Assembly: GCF_000527175.1 (NCBI RefSeq)
Contig: NZ_AZUR01000001.1
Coordinates: 717,011-781,010, forward strand
DNA: 64,000 bases
Origin: Pseudogulbenkiania sp. MAI-1
GTDB lineage: Bacteria > Pseudomonadota > Gammaproteobacteria > Burkholderiales > Chromobacteriaceae
Direction of reading: 5' to 3'
Shown: piece after piece, positions 15,852 through 24,340 of the stretch
Numbering within the stretch: position 1 is the first letter of the stretch
Layout: each line of letters opens with the position of its first letter
Notes under the pieces: model-generated
Databases searched by the model: none
Told to the model about the DNA's origin: nothing
The model's input: only the letters and a program-made list of their open reading frames with translations
Program-made: the position numbers and the translations under genes

Positions 15852-18800
15852 ATGGTGAACAGAAAGGAGTGGCTGGCTTCCTGCCTGGCGCTGCTGGTAT
15901 TTCTTTCCTCGCTGCCCCTGTGGCCGGACACGGCCGGAACCCCGCCGGGTCCGGCCAGTTTCATCCCGCATGGCCTGTTCCTGCTGTGGATGGTGCGCCG
16001 TCCCGCCGGTTTGGTCTGGCTGTGGCCGCTGCCGGCCTGGGCGCTGGCGAGCCAGTGGGCCGGGCCGCTCTGGGCCGGCGGGCTGGCGCTGTCGCTCTAT
16101 CTGATGGCCGGTGCTACCCGGCTCGCCGGCATCCACCACTCCCGGCTTGCCCTGAATTCGCTCTCGGCGCTGCTGCGCCTGCTGGCGGTGCTGTTGCTGG
16201 CTCCGGCCGCCGTGACGGCCCTGCTGCTGTGGGGGCTGCAGGAGCTCACCGGGGCCGAGGTGCCGCTCTCGCAGGCGCTGCTGCAATACGGCGCACTGGC
16301 CCTGGCGCTGACCTTGTGCGTGCCGGCGGCGTTCGCCGGTGCAGAAGACAGCCGGCGCCGCTACGTCGAGCTGATGCTCATCGCGCTGCTGATGCTGTCG
16401 CTGTGGGCGGCCGTGCTTGGCGTCGGCCATCTTCCCCTGGTGCCGATCTACCTCTTGCTCTACCCCTGCTTGCTGTGGGCTGCCTGCCGCGCCGGCATCG
16501 GCGGCGCGACGCTGCTGGGGCTGCTGATCCTGGTGCTGGCGACGTTTCTCGACGGCCCGTCGTTCCAGCCCGTTCGCCTGCCGGCCAACGGCATCGTGCT
16601 GAACCTGGCGCTGGTGCTGTCGGCGCAGCTGGTGGCGACGCAGTCGGAGGCGGCGGCGCACCGGATCCGTCAGCTGCAGGACTCGCTAGCGCGCTTCGAG
16701 GCCTTGCTGCGGAACAGCCCCAACGTGATGTCGCTGAAGGACCTGGAGGGGCGTTACCTGTTGGTCAACCGCGCCTATTCGCAGGCGCTGGGCAAGACGC
16801 CGGCCGAGCTGATCGGCAAGAGGAGCGTCGATTTCCTGCCGCCGGAGGAGGCGCGGCAGGTGGTCGAGCAGGACCGCCAGGTGCTCAATGCGCTGGAGTC
16901 GCGCCAGTATGAACAGATGCTGACGCTCGACGGGCTGCCGAGTGACTTCCTGGTGACCAAGTTTCCCTTGTTCGACGCCAACGGCCTGCCCGCCGGCATC
17001 GGCTGCATCGCCACCGACATTTCCCAGAACAAGCGCGAGCGGCAGGCCAAGCAGGAGGCCGAGAGCCGTTACCATGCCCTGATCGAGCAATCGCTGGTCG
17101 GCATCTACATTCTGCAGGACGAGCGGCTGGCCTACGTCAACGACAAGCTGGCCGAGATGCTGGGCTACTCCTGCGAGGCGCTATTGGGGCAGAGGATCGA
17201 GAAGGTGCTGGCCGGCGAGGAGCGGCAGCGGCTGCGCCAGCAGATCCACCACCGCCTGAGCGAGAACATTCCCATCATGCACTTCGCCACGCGGCTGATG
17301 CGGTACGACGGCCAGCCGCTCGACGTGGAAATCCACAGCCGGCTGTTCGAGTATCGTGGCCGCGGCGCCATCATCGGCGTGGTGGTCGACATTTCAGACC
17401 GGCTGCAGGCCGATGCCAACCAGAAGCTGGCCAGCAAGGTGTTCGAGAACGCCGCCGAGGGCATCCTGATAACTGGCGCCGACTACCGCATCATCGCGGT
17501 GAACCAGGCTTTCACCCGCATCACCGGCTACCTGCCGGAGCAGGTCATCGGCAGGGTGTCGCGCATCTTCCGCGACGACAACAGCTGGAGCGCGGCGATG
17601 CTGGACGGGCTCTCGCGCCACGGCCACTGGCAGGGCGAAATGCTGGATAGGCGCCGCTCGCACGAGTGGTATCCGGCCGAGTTGTCGATCTCGGCGGTGC
17701 GCGACGACGCCGGCGTGGTGACCAACTACGTCGGCGTGTTCGCCGACATCACGGTGCGCAAGCAGGCCGAGGAGCGGCTGCAGTTCCTCGCCAACCACGA
17801 TCCGCTGACGCGCCTGCCCAACCGCAGTTGGCTGATCGCGCGGCTGGAAGACCGTATCCAGCAGCTGGCGGGCTCCGGTCAGAGCGTGGCGGTGATGTTC
17901 CTCGACCTCGACCGCTTCAAGCTGATCAACGACTCGTTCGGCCACCAGACCGGCGATGAGCTGCTGCGCGAAACCGCCAACCGGCTGGAACAGGTAGTGG
18001 GCGGTCGTGGCGAGATCGCCCGTCTCGGCGGCGATGAATTCACGCTGCTGGTCAGTCATTTCGCCAGCCAGGCCACGCTGTCGACCCTGGCCGAGGACAT
18101 CCTGGCGGTGTTGGCGCAGCCGTTGCGATTGGAGGGGCAGGAGCTGATCGTTACCGGCAGCCTCGGCATCAGCGTCTATCCCCATGACGGCAGCGACGCC
18201 CGCACCCTGCTGAAGAACGCCGACGTGGCGATGTACCGCGCCAAGGAGGCGGGCAAGAACACCTACCAGTTCTTTGCCGCCGAGATGAACGCCCAGGCGA
18301 TCGAGCGGCTGCAACTGGAGAACGGGCTGCGTCAGGCGCTGGAGCGCGGTGAGTTCGAACTGCACTACCAGCCCATCGTGGCGGCGGCGACGCACCGCCT
18401 GGAGGCGCTCGAGGTGCTGCTGCGCTGGCGCCATCCCGAACTGGGCCTGGTGTCGCCGGTGCGCTTCATCCCGCTGGCCGAGGAGACCGGCCTGATCCGC
18501 CCTATCGGCGACTGGGTGATCCGCCAGGCCTGCCGCCAGCTGGCTGACTGGGACTGCCACGGCCTGCACGTGCCGCGCCTGGCGATCAACCTGTCGGCGC
18601 GTCAGTTCGAGCAGCAGGGGCTGATCGTGCAGGTGGCCGGGGCGCTGGCCGAGGCCGACATCGCGGCGGGGCGGCTGGAACTGGAAATGACCGAGAGCAT
18701 GGTGATGCAGAATCCCACCGAGGCGGTGTCTCTGCTGGGCGAGCTGAAGGCACTCGGGGTGCGGCTGTCGATCGACGATTTCGGCACCGGCTACTCCTCG

Positions 18801-19109
18801 CTGTCCTACCTCAAGCGCTTCCCGCTCGACACGCTGAAGATCGACCGCTCCTTCACCGAGGGATTGCCGGGCGACGGCGACAACGCGGCGATCGCCGAGG
18901 CGATCCTGGCGATGGCGCGCAAGCTGTCGTTCAGCGTGGTGGCCGAGGGGGTGGAAACCGAGGCGCAGGCGGCCTTCCTCTGTGCCAAGGGCTGCCAGTT
19001 GCTGCAGGGCTATCTGTTCAGCCGGCCGTTGCCGGCAGCGGAACTGACGGACTGGCTGCGCCGGCACAGCCCGCCAACGAAAGCCCACGTCGGCACGATG
19101 GCAAGCTGA
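15852..19109 (+). CDS. Membrane PAS-PAS-PAS-GGDEF-EAL cyclic-di-GMP protein
   Basis: 1085 residues. The N-terminal 265 residues form about eight hydrophobic helices (a membrane sensor region). Three PAS/PAC units follow, to about residue 645, then GGDEF and EAL domains. The GGDEF active site RLGGDEFTLLV is intact, so diguanylate cyclase activity is possible. The EAL core reads EVL (ALEVLLRWRHP), with the Glu kept; the downstream MTESMVM, DDFGTGYSSLSYLKRF and VVAEGVETEAQ are intact, so phosphodiesterase activity is likely. AAAGGA precedes the ATG at 15852; an earlier ATG at 15828 is possible. The gene stands alone; the signal is unknown. Confidence 0.93.
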   Translation: MVNRKEWLASCLALLVFLSSLPLWPDTAGTPPGPASFIPHGLFLLWMVRRPAGLVWLWPLPAWALASQWAGPLWAGGLALSLYLMAGATRLAGIHHSRLALNSLSALLRLLAVLLLAPAAVTALLLWGLQELTGAEVPLSQALLQYGALALALTLCVPAAFAGAEDSRRRYVELMLIALLMLSLWAAVLGVGHLPLVPIYLLLYPCLLWAACRAGIGGATLLGLLILVLATFLDGPSFQPVRLPANGIVLNLALVLSAQLVATQSEAAAHRIRQLQDSLARFEALLRNSPNVMSLKDLEGRYLLVNRAYSQALGKTPAELIGKRSVDFLPPEEARQVVEQDRQVLNALESRQYEQMLTLDGLPSDFLVTKFPLFDANGLPAGIGCIATDISQNKRERQAKQEAESRYHALIEQSLVGIYILQDERLAYVNDKLAEMLGYSCEALLGQRIEKVLAGEERQRLRQQIHHRLSENIPIMHFATRLMRYDGQPLDVEIHSRLFEYRGRGAIIGVVVDISDRLQADANQKLASKVFENAAEGILITGADYRIIAVNQAFTRITGYLPEQVIGRVSRIFRDDNSWSAAMLDGLSRHGHWQGEMLDRRRSHEWYPAELSISAVRDDAGVVTNYVGVFADITVRKQAEERLQFLANHDPLTRLPNRSWLIARLEDRIQQLAGSGQSVAVMFLDLDRFKLINDSFGHQTGDELLRETANRLEQVVGGRGEIARLGGDEFTLLVSHFASQATLSTLAEDILAVLAQPLRLEGQELIVTGSLGISVYPHDGSDARTLLKNADVAMYRAKEAGKNTYQFFAAEMNAQAIERLQLENGLRQALERGEFELHYQPIVAAATHRLEALEVLLRWRHPELGLVSPVRFIPLAEETGLIRPIGDWVIRQACRQLADWDCHGLHVPRLAINLSARQFEQQGLIVQVAGALAEADIAAGRLELEMTESMVMQNPTEAVSLLGELKALGVRLSIDDFGTGYSSLSYLKRFPLDTLKIDRSFTEGLPGDGDNAAIAEAILAMARKLSFSVVAEGVETEAQAAFLCAKGCQLLQGYLFSRPLPAAELTDWLRRHSPPTKAHVGTMAS

Positions 19110-19162
19110 GGCGCGGCGATGGCGGTACAATAGCCGCCATTTCCGTTTCCAGGCTTCTTTAC

Positions 19163-19918
19163 ATGAGCAACAAGCGCCTCATCCACGGCTTTCACGCCGT
19201 CAACGCCCGGCTGTGGCAGAACCCCAAGAGCCTGCTCGAGATCTGGCTCGCCGGCGGCCGCCAGGACGCCCGTGCCCAGGCGGTGCTGGACAAGGCCGGC
19301 GCGGAAGACATCAAGCTGCACATCGTCGACAAGGCGCGCCTCGACAGCATGAGCGGCAACGCCCGCCATCAGGGCGTGGTGGCGATGATCGACGCCAGCC
19401 GCAGCCACGTCAGCCTCGACGACGTGCTGGAACACCTGTCCGAGCCGCCGCTGTTGCTGATCCTCGACGGCGTTACCGACCCGCACAACCTCGGCGCCTG
19501 CCTGCGTGTGGCCGACGCCATGGGCGCCCACGCCGTGATCGCGCCGAAGGACCGCTCGGCCGGCCTCAACGCCACCGTGTCCAAGGTGGCCTGCGGTGCC
19601 GCCGAGGTGGTGCCCTACATCACCGTCACCAACCTGGCGCGCACGCTGCGCGACCTCAAGGATGCCGGGGTGTGGATCGCCGGCACCACGATGGAAGCCG
19701 ACACCGACCTCTACCACTTCGACGCCGCCGGCCCCTTGGCCTGGGTGATGGGCTCGGAAGGCGAGGGCATGCGCCGGCTGACGCGCGAACACTGCGACGT
19801 GCTGGTGTCGATCCCGATGTTCGGCAGCGTCGAGAGCCTCAACGTGTCGGTCTCGTCCGGCATGGTGCTTTCCGAGAGCCGGCGCCAGCGCGTGCTGAAG
19901 GGTGAAGCGCAGGGCTGA
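19163..19918 (+). CDS. rlmB: 23S rRNA (guanosine-2251 2'-O)-methyltransferase
   Basis: 251 residues, the usual size. A SPOUT methyltransferase acting on the 23S rRNA peptidyl-transferase loop. The N-terminal RNA-binding domain starts KRLIHGFHAVNARL. The knot is marked by DPHNLGACLRVADAMGA, WVMGSEGEGMRRLT and IPMFGSVESLNVSVSSGM. It follows the GGDEF-EAL gene by 53 bp in the same direction and ends at a clear terminator. Confidence 0.96.
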   Translation: MSNKRLIHGFHAVNARLWQNPKSLLEIWLAGGRQDARAQAVLDKAGAEDIKLHIVDKARLDSMSGNARHQGVVAMIDASRSHVSLDDVLEHLSEPPLLLILDGVTDPHNLGACLRVADAMGAHAVIAPKDRSAGLNATVSKVACGAAEVVPYITVTNLARTLRDLKDAGVWIAGTTMEADTDLYHFDAAGPLAWVMGSEGEGMRRLTREHCDVLVSIPMFGSVESLNVSVSSGMVLSESRRQRVLKGEAQG

Positions 19919-19941
19919 GTTGCCCGGCCGCTTTCAGTCTC

Positions 19942-19971
19942 AAAACACCCCCGCCCTGTGCGGGGGTGTTT
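19942..19971 (+). terminator. Terminator of rlmB
   Basis: AAACACCCCCGC pairs with GCGGGGGTGTTT around a short loop. Confidence 0.85.
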
Positions 19972-20039
19972 CGTTCGACCAACATTGACCGAAGCGCCGC
20001 TGCCCGGAAACTTTCTGCCTTGTTCGCTGCTCTTTTCAA

Positions 20040-20056
20040 ATACCCTATGGGGGTAT
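20040..20056. promoter_or_regulatory. CsoR-type copper operator
   Basis: ATACCC-TATGG-GGGTAT is a dyad of the TACCC/GGGTA class known for CsoR operators. It lies 31 bp upstream of the multicopper oxidase start, and a csoR gene follows the oxidase. Apo-CsoR would repress here and release upon Cu(I) binding. Confidence 0.75.
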
Positions 20057-20087
20057 ATTATTGGAAAGAACCGTCAAGGAGAACCGT

Positions 20088-21587
20088 ATGCACCGCCGTC
20101 GTTTCCTGGAATTGTCGCTGGGGCTGTCCGCCCTGCCGCTGTTGGCCCGTTCCGCCTGGGCAGCTACCCCGCCCGCCATGCCGGGCATGGACCATGGCGA
20201 GCATGCCGGCCACGACATGGCGGCGATGGCGGGCGACAAAGCCGCCGTGACGCTGCCGGAAGGCCGCCCCTTGCCGCAACTGGTGCGGCTGGCCAACCGC
20301 GGCGGTGTCGGCAGCGTCAAAGCCGAACTGGTTGCCGCGCCACTCGAAGTCAAGCTGGCGCCGGGGCGCAAGCCGACCACCTTCTGGGCCTACAACGGCT
20401 CTGTGCCGGGGCCGCTGATCGAGGCCTACGAGGGTGACACGGTGGAGATCGCCTTCACCAACCGCCTGGCCCAGCCCACCACCATCCACTGGCACGGCAT
20501 GCCGGTGCCGGCCGAGCAGGACGGCAACCCGCACGATCCGGTGCTGCCGGGAGCCTCACGCCGCTACCGCTTCACCCTGCCCAAGGGTTCGGCCGGCACC
20601 TACTGGTACCACCCGCACCCGCACGGCTACACCGGGCAGCAGGCCTACATGGGCCTGGCCGGGGCCTTCATCGTGCGCCGCCGCGACGACCCGCTGGCTC
20701 GCCTCCCCGAGCAGTTGCTGATCCTGTCCGACCTCAAGCTCGATGCCGACGGGAGTATCGCCGCCAACTCCATGGCCGACCGTCACGACGGCCGCGAGGG
20801 GCAGTTCGTGCTGGTCAACGGCGCGCTGCGCCCGACGCTGGCGCTGGCCGAGGGCGAACGCCAGCGTTGGCGTATCTGGAACGCCACCAGCGCGCGCATC
20901 CTGAAGATCGCGCTGCCGGCGCACGAGGTGTACCTGGTCGGCACCGACGGCGGAGCGATCGCCGCGCCGCGTCGCATCGAGTATCTGCTGCTGTCACCGG
21001 GCGAGCGCGCCGAACTGGTGGTGACCGGGCGCTTCAACGCCGGGAAGACGCCCGGTCTGGTGGCGCTGCCGTATTCGCGCGGCAAGGCGATGCACCCGGA
21101 GCAGGACAAGGTGCTGCCGCTGATGACGCTGACCCGTCAGGGGCGCCGGGCGAGCGCGCCGCTGCCGGCCCGTCTGGCCGAGGTACCCGCCTTGCCGGCA
21201 CCGGCCGTGAAGCGGCGCGTGGAGTTCTCCGAGAACATGGCCGACCCGAAGGCGATGTTCCTGATCAACGGCAAGACCTACGACATGGCGCGCATCGATT
21301 TCGAAGGCAAGGTCGGCCAGGTGGAGGAGTGGGAGATCGTCGGCAACGCCCACATGGACCACCCTTTCCACCTGCACGGCACGCAGTTCCAGGTCGTGGC
21401 GCGCACCGAGGATGGCCAGTGGCGCGACGAACCGTTCCGAGCGTGGCACGACGTGGTCAACGTGGCGGCGGGCGAGAGCGTGCGGCTGCGTTTCCGCCAG
21501 GATTTGCCGGGCCTGCGCATGTTCCACTGCCACATCCTCGAGCATGAGGACCAGGGCATGATGGGGCAGCTGCTGGTGCGCGCCTAG
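20088..21587 (+). CDS. Multicopper oxidase, CopA/CueO type, Tat-exported
   Basis: 499 residues. Oxidises Cu(I), and probably phenolics, in the periplasm using O2. The start MHRRRFLELSLGLSALPLLA is a twin-arginine signal. A Met/His stretch (MPGMDHGEHAGHDMAAM) follows, as in copper-resistance oxidases. All copper motifs are present: HWHGMPVP, WYHPHPHG, HPFHLHGTQF and MFHCHILEHEDQGMM. AAGGAG precedes the ATG at 20088, and a CsoR box lies just upstream. It is the first gene of the copper module. Confidence 0.95.
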   Translation: MHRRRFLELSLGLSALPLLARSAWAATPPAMPGMDHGEHAGHDMAAMAGDKAAVTLPEGRPLPQLVRLANRGGVGSVKAELVAAPLEVKLAPGRKPTTFWAYNGSVPGPLIEAYEGDTVEIAFTNRLAQPTTIHWHGMPVPAEQDGNPHDPVLPGASRRYRFTLPKGSAGTYWYHPHPHGYTGQQAYMGLAGAFIVRRRDDPLARLPEQLLILSDLKLDADGSIAANSMADRHDGREGQFVLVNGALRPTLALAEGERQRWRIWNATSARILKIALPAHEVYLVGTDGGAIAAPRRIEYLLLSPGERAELVVTGRFNAGKTPGLVALPYSRGKAMHPEQDKVLPLMTLTRQGRRASAPLPARLAEVPALPAPAVKRRVEFSENMADPKAMFLINGKTYDMARIDFEGKVGQVEEWEIVGNAHMDHPFHLHGTQFQVVARTEDGQWRDEPFRAWHDVVNVAAGESVRLRFRQDLPGLRMFHCHILEHEDQGMMGQLLVRA

Positions 21588-21694
21588 GCCTCGGCCGTTC
21601 TCTACTGGGCCTAGACTGAAAGAGGGGCGGCCTTTGTGCGGGCCGCCGGATACGTCACAATGCCGGATTGCCATCCCCATACCGAGGAGTCGTC

Positions 21695-22000
21695 ATGCAG
21701 TGCTGTGACCAGGAAACCCCGGGCAGCGACAAGCTGGTCGTGCAACCCAACAAGAGCGCCCTGCTCAAGCGCCTGGCGCGGATCGAAGGGCAGGTGCGCG
21801 GCATCAGCGGCATGATCGACGGCGACCGCTACTGCGTCGACGTGCTGACCCAGATCGCCGCGGTGAAATCGGCGCTGGACGCGGTGTCGCTGCAACTGCT
21901 GGAAAACCATATGAAAGGCTGCGTGGCGCAGGCGCTGCGCGCCGGCGACGCCACCGGCGTGGTGACCGAGCTGATCGACGTGGTCAAGAAGGTGCGCTGA
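21695..22000 (+). CDS. csoR: CsoR-family copper-sensing repressor
   Basis: 101 residues. An all-helical DUF156 repressor. The Cu(I) ligands Cys-His-Cys are in place: YCVD in helix 1/2 and ENHMKGCV (His-x3-Cys). GAGGAG precedes the ATG at 21695. The operator is likely the dyad at 20040-20056. FrmR and RcnR relatives differ in the ligand set, so copper is the best reading given the neighbours. Confidence 0.88.
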   Translation: MQCCDQETPGSDKLVVQPNKSALLKRLARIEGQVRGISGMIDGDRYCVDVLTQIAAVKSALDAVSLQLLENHMKGCVAQALRAGDATGVVTELIDVVKKVR

Positions 22001-22030
22001 CGCTGCCGCCCTGGGCGGCGGGAGGTGAAC

Positions 22031-22342
22031 ATGGACAAGCTGGTGCGCGGGTTGCGCCTCGCGCTGTGTTGCGGGCCGCTCTTCGCGGTGGCGGCGCCGA
22101 TTCCGTTCAACATCTACATCCGGCTCGACACCGGCATGAGCGAGGCTGAGGTACTCGAGCTGACCGGGCCGCCCGACTACGTCAGCGATGGCGGTACGGT
22201 GCGCTACCGCACGCGGCACGGCTTCGCCTGGGGCGACCGCAAGAGCATGACCTGGTACGCCGACGGCGCCGAACCGCATACCACCACCATCACCTTCCGC
22301 AATGGGCGGGTGAGTGATATCGAGCGACACAAGAAGTTCTGA
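22031..22342 (+). CDS. Exported DUF2845/SmpA-like small protein
   Basis: 103 residues. A signal peptide (LRLALCCGPLFAVAAP) is followed by a compact domain with RLDTGMSEAEVLELTGPPDYV, the helical start seen in DUF2845 and SmpA/OmlA-like folds. GGAGGTGA lies just before the ATG at 22031. It sits between csoR and the copper chaperone gene. A role in copper handling is only inferred from location; no metal motif is evident. Confidence 0.65.
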   Translation: MDKLVRGLRLALCCGPLFAVAAPIPFNIYIRLDTGMSEAEVLELTGPPDYVSDGGTVRYRTRHGFAWGDRKSMTWYADGAEPHTTTITFRNGRVSDIERHKKF

Positions 22343-22355
22343 GAAAGGAGTCTTC

Positions 22356-22565
22356 ATGGAAAAAATCATCCTGCATGTCGAAGGTATGACCTGCAACGGC
22401 TGCGCCAACAGTATCAAGAACGCGCTGGGGGGCCTGGAAGGAGTGCGCCAGGTCGAGGTCGACCTGGCGAGTGGCAAGGTCGAAGTTTTGTGCGACGCCG
22501 GTATGCCGACACGCGGCATGCTGGCGGAGGCGGTGAGTGATGCCGGTTACGACGTGGTCGGCTGA
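22356..22565 (+). CDS. Heavy-metal-associated (CopZ-like) copper chaperone
   Basis: 69 residues, a single HMA domain. The metal site GMTCNGCANS (CxxC) is near residues 9-18, and the ferredoxin-like fold ends DAGYDVVG. AAAGGAG precedes the ATG. It is the last gene of the copper module, 13 bp after the DUF2845-like gene. It would pass Cu(I) to a P-type ATPase or to CsoR; no ATPase gene is in this window. Confidence 0.9.
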   Translation: MEKIILHVEGMTCNGCANSIKNALGGLEGVRQVEVDLASGKVEVLCDAGMPTRGMLAEAVSDAGYDVVG

Positions 22566-22566
22566 G

Positions 22567-22687
22567 AGCTTGTGAATAAATCTGCTGTGCCCCCCAATCC
22601 CGGCCCTGCGATGCTCGCCGTACCATTTGTACGGCTGTGCTTCTCGATCCGGCCTTGGGGCGCTCGCAACGATTTCTTCAACAAGCT
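22567..22687. repeat. Miniature inverted-repeat element, type A copy 2
   Basis: Ends AGCTTGTGAATAAATC and GATTTCTTCAACAAGCT. The core GCTCGCCGTACCATTTGTAC is nearly identical to copy 1 at 6231-6351. It begins right at the stop codon of the copper chaperone gene, just as copy 1 begins at the ppsA stop. Confidence 0.8.
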
Positions 22688-22722
22688 CGGCACCGTGGTT
22701 TAGACGTTTCGGTATCCACACC

Positions 22723-22762
22723 ACAGCCGCCGGACCTGAATCAACGGTCCGGCGGCTGTTTT
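22723..22762 (+). terminator. Terminator of the copper module
   Basis: ACAGCCGCCGGACC pairs with GGTCCGGCGGCTGT, followed by TTTT. Confidence 0.85.
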
Positions 22763-22764
22763 CA

Positions 22765-22793
22765 TTGCCGTGGCGCGCAAAGGTGCGTAGAAT
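22765..22793 (+). promoter_or_regulatory. Sigma-70 promoter of the rpsF operon
   Basis: TTGCCG, a 17-bp spacer, then TAGAAT. Transcription would start near 22800, leaving a leader of about 64 nt before rpsF. Confidence 0.7.
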
Positions 22794-22812
22794 TCTGCGG
22801 TTCTCAACCCTT

Positions 22813-22841
22813 GCCTTTTCGCTACCGCATGACGGAAAGGC
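22813..22841 (+). promoter_or_regulatory. Candidate S6:S18-binding hairpin in the rpsF leader
   Basis: GCCTTTTCG pairs with CGGAAAGGC (one G-U pair) to present an 11-nt loop containing ACCG. A hairpin displaying CCG in the rpsF leader is the known mark of the S6:S18 autoregulatory site. It ends 22 nt before the rpsF ATG, so protein binding could block initiation. Confidence 0.55.
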
Positions 22842-22863
22842 TTTATAGCCACAAGGAGTTCAC

Positions 22864-23241
22864 ATGCGTCATTACGAAATCGTGTTCATCGTCCATCCGG
22901 ACCAGAGCGAACAGGTTCCGGCCATGATCGAGCGCTACAAGGGCATGGTTCTGGCCGCTGAAGGCAAGATCCATCGTCTGGAAGACTGGGGTCGCCGTCA
23001 ACTGGCTTACCCGATCCAGAAGCTGCACAAGGCTCACTACGTTCTGATGAACGTCGAGTGCCAAGCAGAGACCCTGGCCGAGATCGAACACGCCTTCAAA
23101 TTCAACGACGCCGTTCTGCGCCACCTGACCATCAAGCTGGACCGCGCCGTGACCGAACCGTCCCCGATGATGAAGGACGAGAAGGCTAAGAACCTGCTGG
23201 AACCGCAACAGCCGGCTGCCGAGGCTGAAGTCGCTGCCTGA
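22864..23241 (+). CDS. rpsF: 30S ribosomal protein S6
   Basis: 125 residues. The start MRHYEIVFIVHPDQSEQVPAMI and EDWGRRQLAYPIQKLHKAHY are canonical S6. The acidic/Ala tail (QQPAAEAEVAA) is longer than the core fold, as in many betaproteobacteria. It heads the rpsF-priB-rpsR-rplI operon behind its own promoter. Confidence 0.98.
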   Translation: MRHYEIVFIVHPDQSEQVPAMIERYKGMVLAAEGKIHRLEDWGRRQLAYPIQKLHKAHYVLMNVECQAETLAEIEHAFKFNDAVLRHLTIKLDRAVTEPSPMMKDEKAKNLLEPQQPAAEAEVAA

Positions 23242-23254
23242 TAGCGGCACTGCC

Positions 23255-23554
23255 TTGCAGAACCAGCTGGTACTGACCGCCGCTGTCGAACGCGAAGAGG
23301 CGCTGAGATACACCCCCGCCGGCTTGCCGGTATTGGAAATGTGGCTCAGGCATCAATCGCGGCAGCGTGAAGCGGGCTTCGAGAGGGACGTGAGCTGCGA
23401 AGTTCAGGCACTCCTGATCGGTGAAGCGGGCCGGAAGTTTTCCGGTAGCCTGGCAGGCAAGATGGTGACCGTCAGCGGTTTCCTCAGCCAGCGCAGCCTG
23501 CGCAACCCGCGGTTGGTACTGCATATCGAACACGTTGAATTTGTAAAAGGTTAG
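23255..23554 (+). CDS. priB: Primosomal replication protein N (PriB)
   Basis: 99 residues, a single OB fold that binds single-stranded DNA and helps PriA restart forks. NQLVLTAAVEREEALRYTPAG and VTVSGFLSQRSLRNPRLVLHI match PriB. The start is TTG at 23255 with a poor ribosome binding site, 13 bp after rpsF, so translational coupling is likely. Placement between rpsF and rpsR is the beta/gamma arrangement. Confidence 0.93.
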   Translation: MQNQLVLTAAVEREEALRYTPAGLPVLEMWLRHQSRQREAGFERDVSCEVQALLIGEAGRKFSGSLAGKMVTVSGFLSQRSLRNPRLVLHIEHVEFVKG

Positions 23555-23559
23555 TCAAA

Positions 23560-23787
23560 ATGGCTCGTCAACTCTTCAAGCGCAAGAAGTTCTGCCGTTT
23601 CACGGCAGAAGGCATCAAGGAAATCGACTACAAATCCGTTGATCTCCTGAAGGATTTCATCGCCGAAAACGGCAAGATCATCCCGTCCCGCATCACCGGC
23701 ACCAAGGCTCGCTATCAGCGTCAGCTGACCACCGCGATCAAGCGCGCGCGCTTCCTGGCCTTCCTGCCGTACACCGACCAACACTAA
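23560..23787 (+). CDS. rpsR: 30S ribosomal protein S18
   Basis: 75 residues, usual length. FKRKKFCRFTAEGIKEIDYK and PSRITGTKARYQRQLTTAIKRARFLAFLPY are the conserved S18 motifs. It begins 5 bp after priB. It partners S6 in the ribosome platform. Confidence 0.98.
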   Translation: MARQLFKRKKFCRFTAEGIKEIDYKSVDLLKDFIAENGKIIPSRITGTKARYQRQLTTAIKRARFLAFLPYTDQH

Positions 23788-23807
23788 GCCGGGAAAGGAT
23801 CGACAAG

Positions 23808-24257
23808 ATGCAAATCATTCTGCTCGAAAAAGTGGCCAACCTGGGTCAACTGGGTGACGTGGTTAAAGTCAAGGACGGTTACGCCCGTAACTTCCTGATC
23901 CCGCAAGGCAAGGCCAAGCGCGCTACCGCCGCCAACCTGGAAGCCTTCGAAGCTCGCCGCGCCGAACTGGAAGCCAAGCAAGCCGAAATCCTGGCCGATG
24001 CCCAGGCCCGTGCCGAGAAGCTGGCCGACGCCACCATCACCATCGCCCAGAAGGCCGGTGTGGATGGCCGTCTGTTCGGCTCCGTGACCAACGTCGACAT
24101 CGCTGAAGCCGTTACCGCCTTCGGCGTGCCGGTGAAGCGTTTCGAAGTTCGCCTGCCGAACGGCCCGCTGAAGGCCATCGGCGAGTATGAGCTGGAAATC
24201 GCCCTGCACCACGACGTCGTGGTGGCGATCAAGGTGGTCGTGACCCCGGAAGCCTGA
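23808..24257 (+). CDS. rplI: 50S ribosomal protein L9
   Basis: 149 residues, normal length. The N-terminal RNA-binding domain MQIILLEKVANLGQLGDVVK is followed by the GYARNFLIPQGKA signature, a long connecting helix and the C-terminal domain. It is the last gene of the operon, with a strong terminator 22 bp after its stop. Confidence 0.98.
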   Translation: MQIILLEKVANLGQLGDVVKVKDGYARNFLIPQGKAKRATAANLEAFEARRAELEAKQAEILADAQARAEKLADATITIAQKAGVDGRLFGSVTNVDIAEAVTAFGVPVKRFEVRLPNGPLKAIGEYELEIALHHDVVVAIKVVVTPEA

Positions 24258-24278
24258 TTCCCGGTTACCCGCCTGACG

Positions 24279-24306
24279 AAAAAGCCCGCACATGTGCGGG
24301 CTTTTT
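24279..24306 (+). terminator. Terminator of the rpsF-rplI operon
   Basis: AAAAAGCCCGCAC pairs with GTGCGGGCTTTTT. Confidence 0.92.
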
Positions 24307-24340
24307 CTATTTCCGAATCCAGGCGGATCGAGATGGCTTA

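Noticed and set aside
10923..16661. Very long frame on the minus strand (over 1900 codons)
   Set aside because: It lies across lysA and mfd in another frame, has Gln/Arg/Ala-biased composition and no domain pattern; typical of GC-rich shadow frames.
15852..19109. EVL in place of EAL as evidence of an inactive phosphodiesterase
   Set aside because: The metal-binding Glu is retained and all later catalytic motifs are intact; EVL variants are known to be active.
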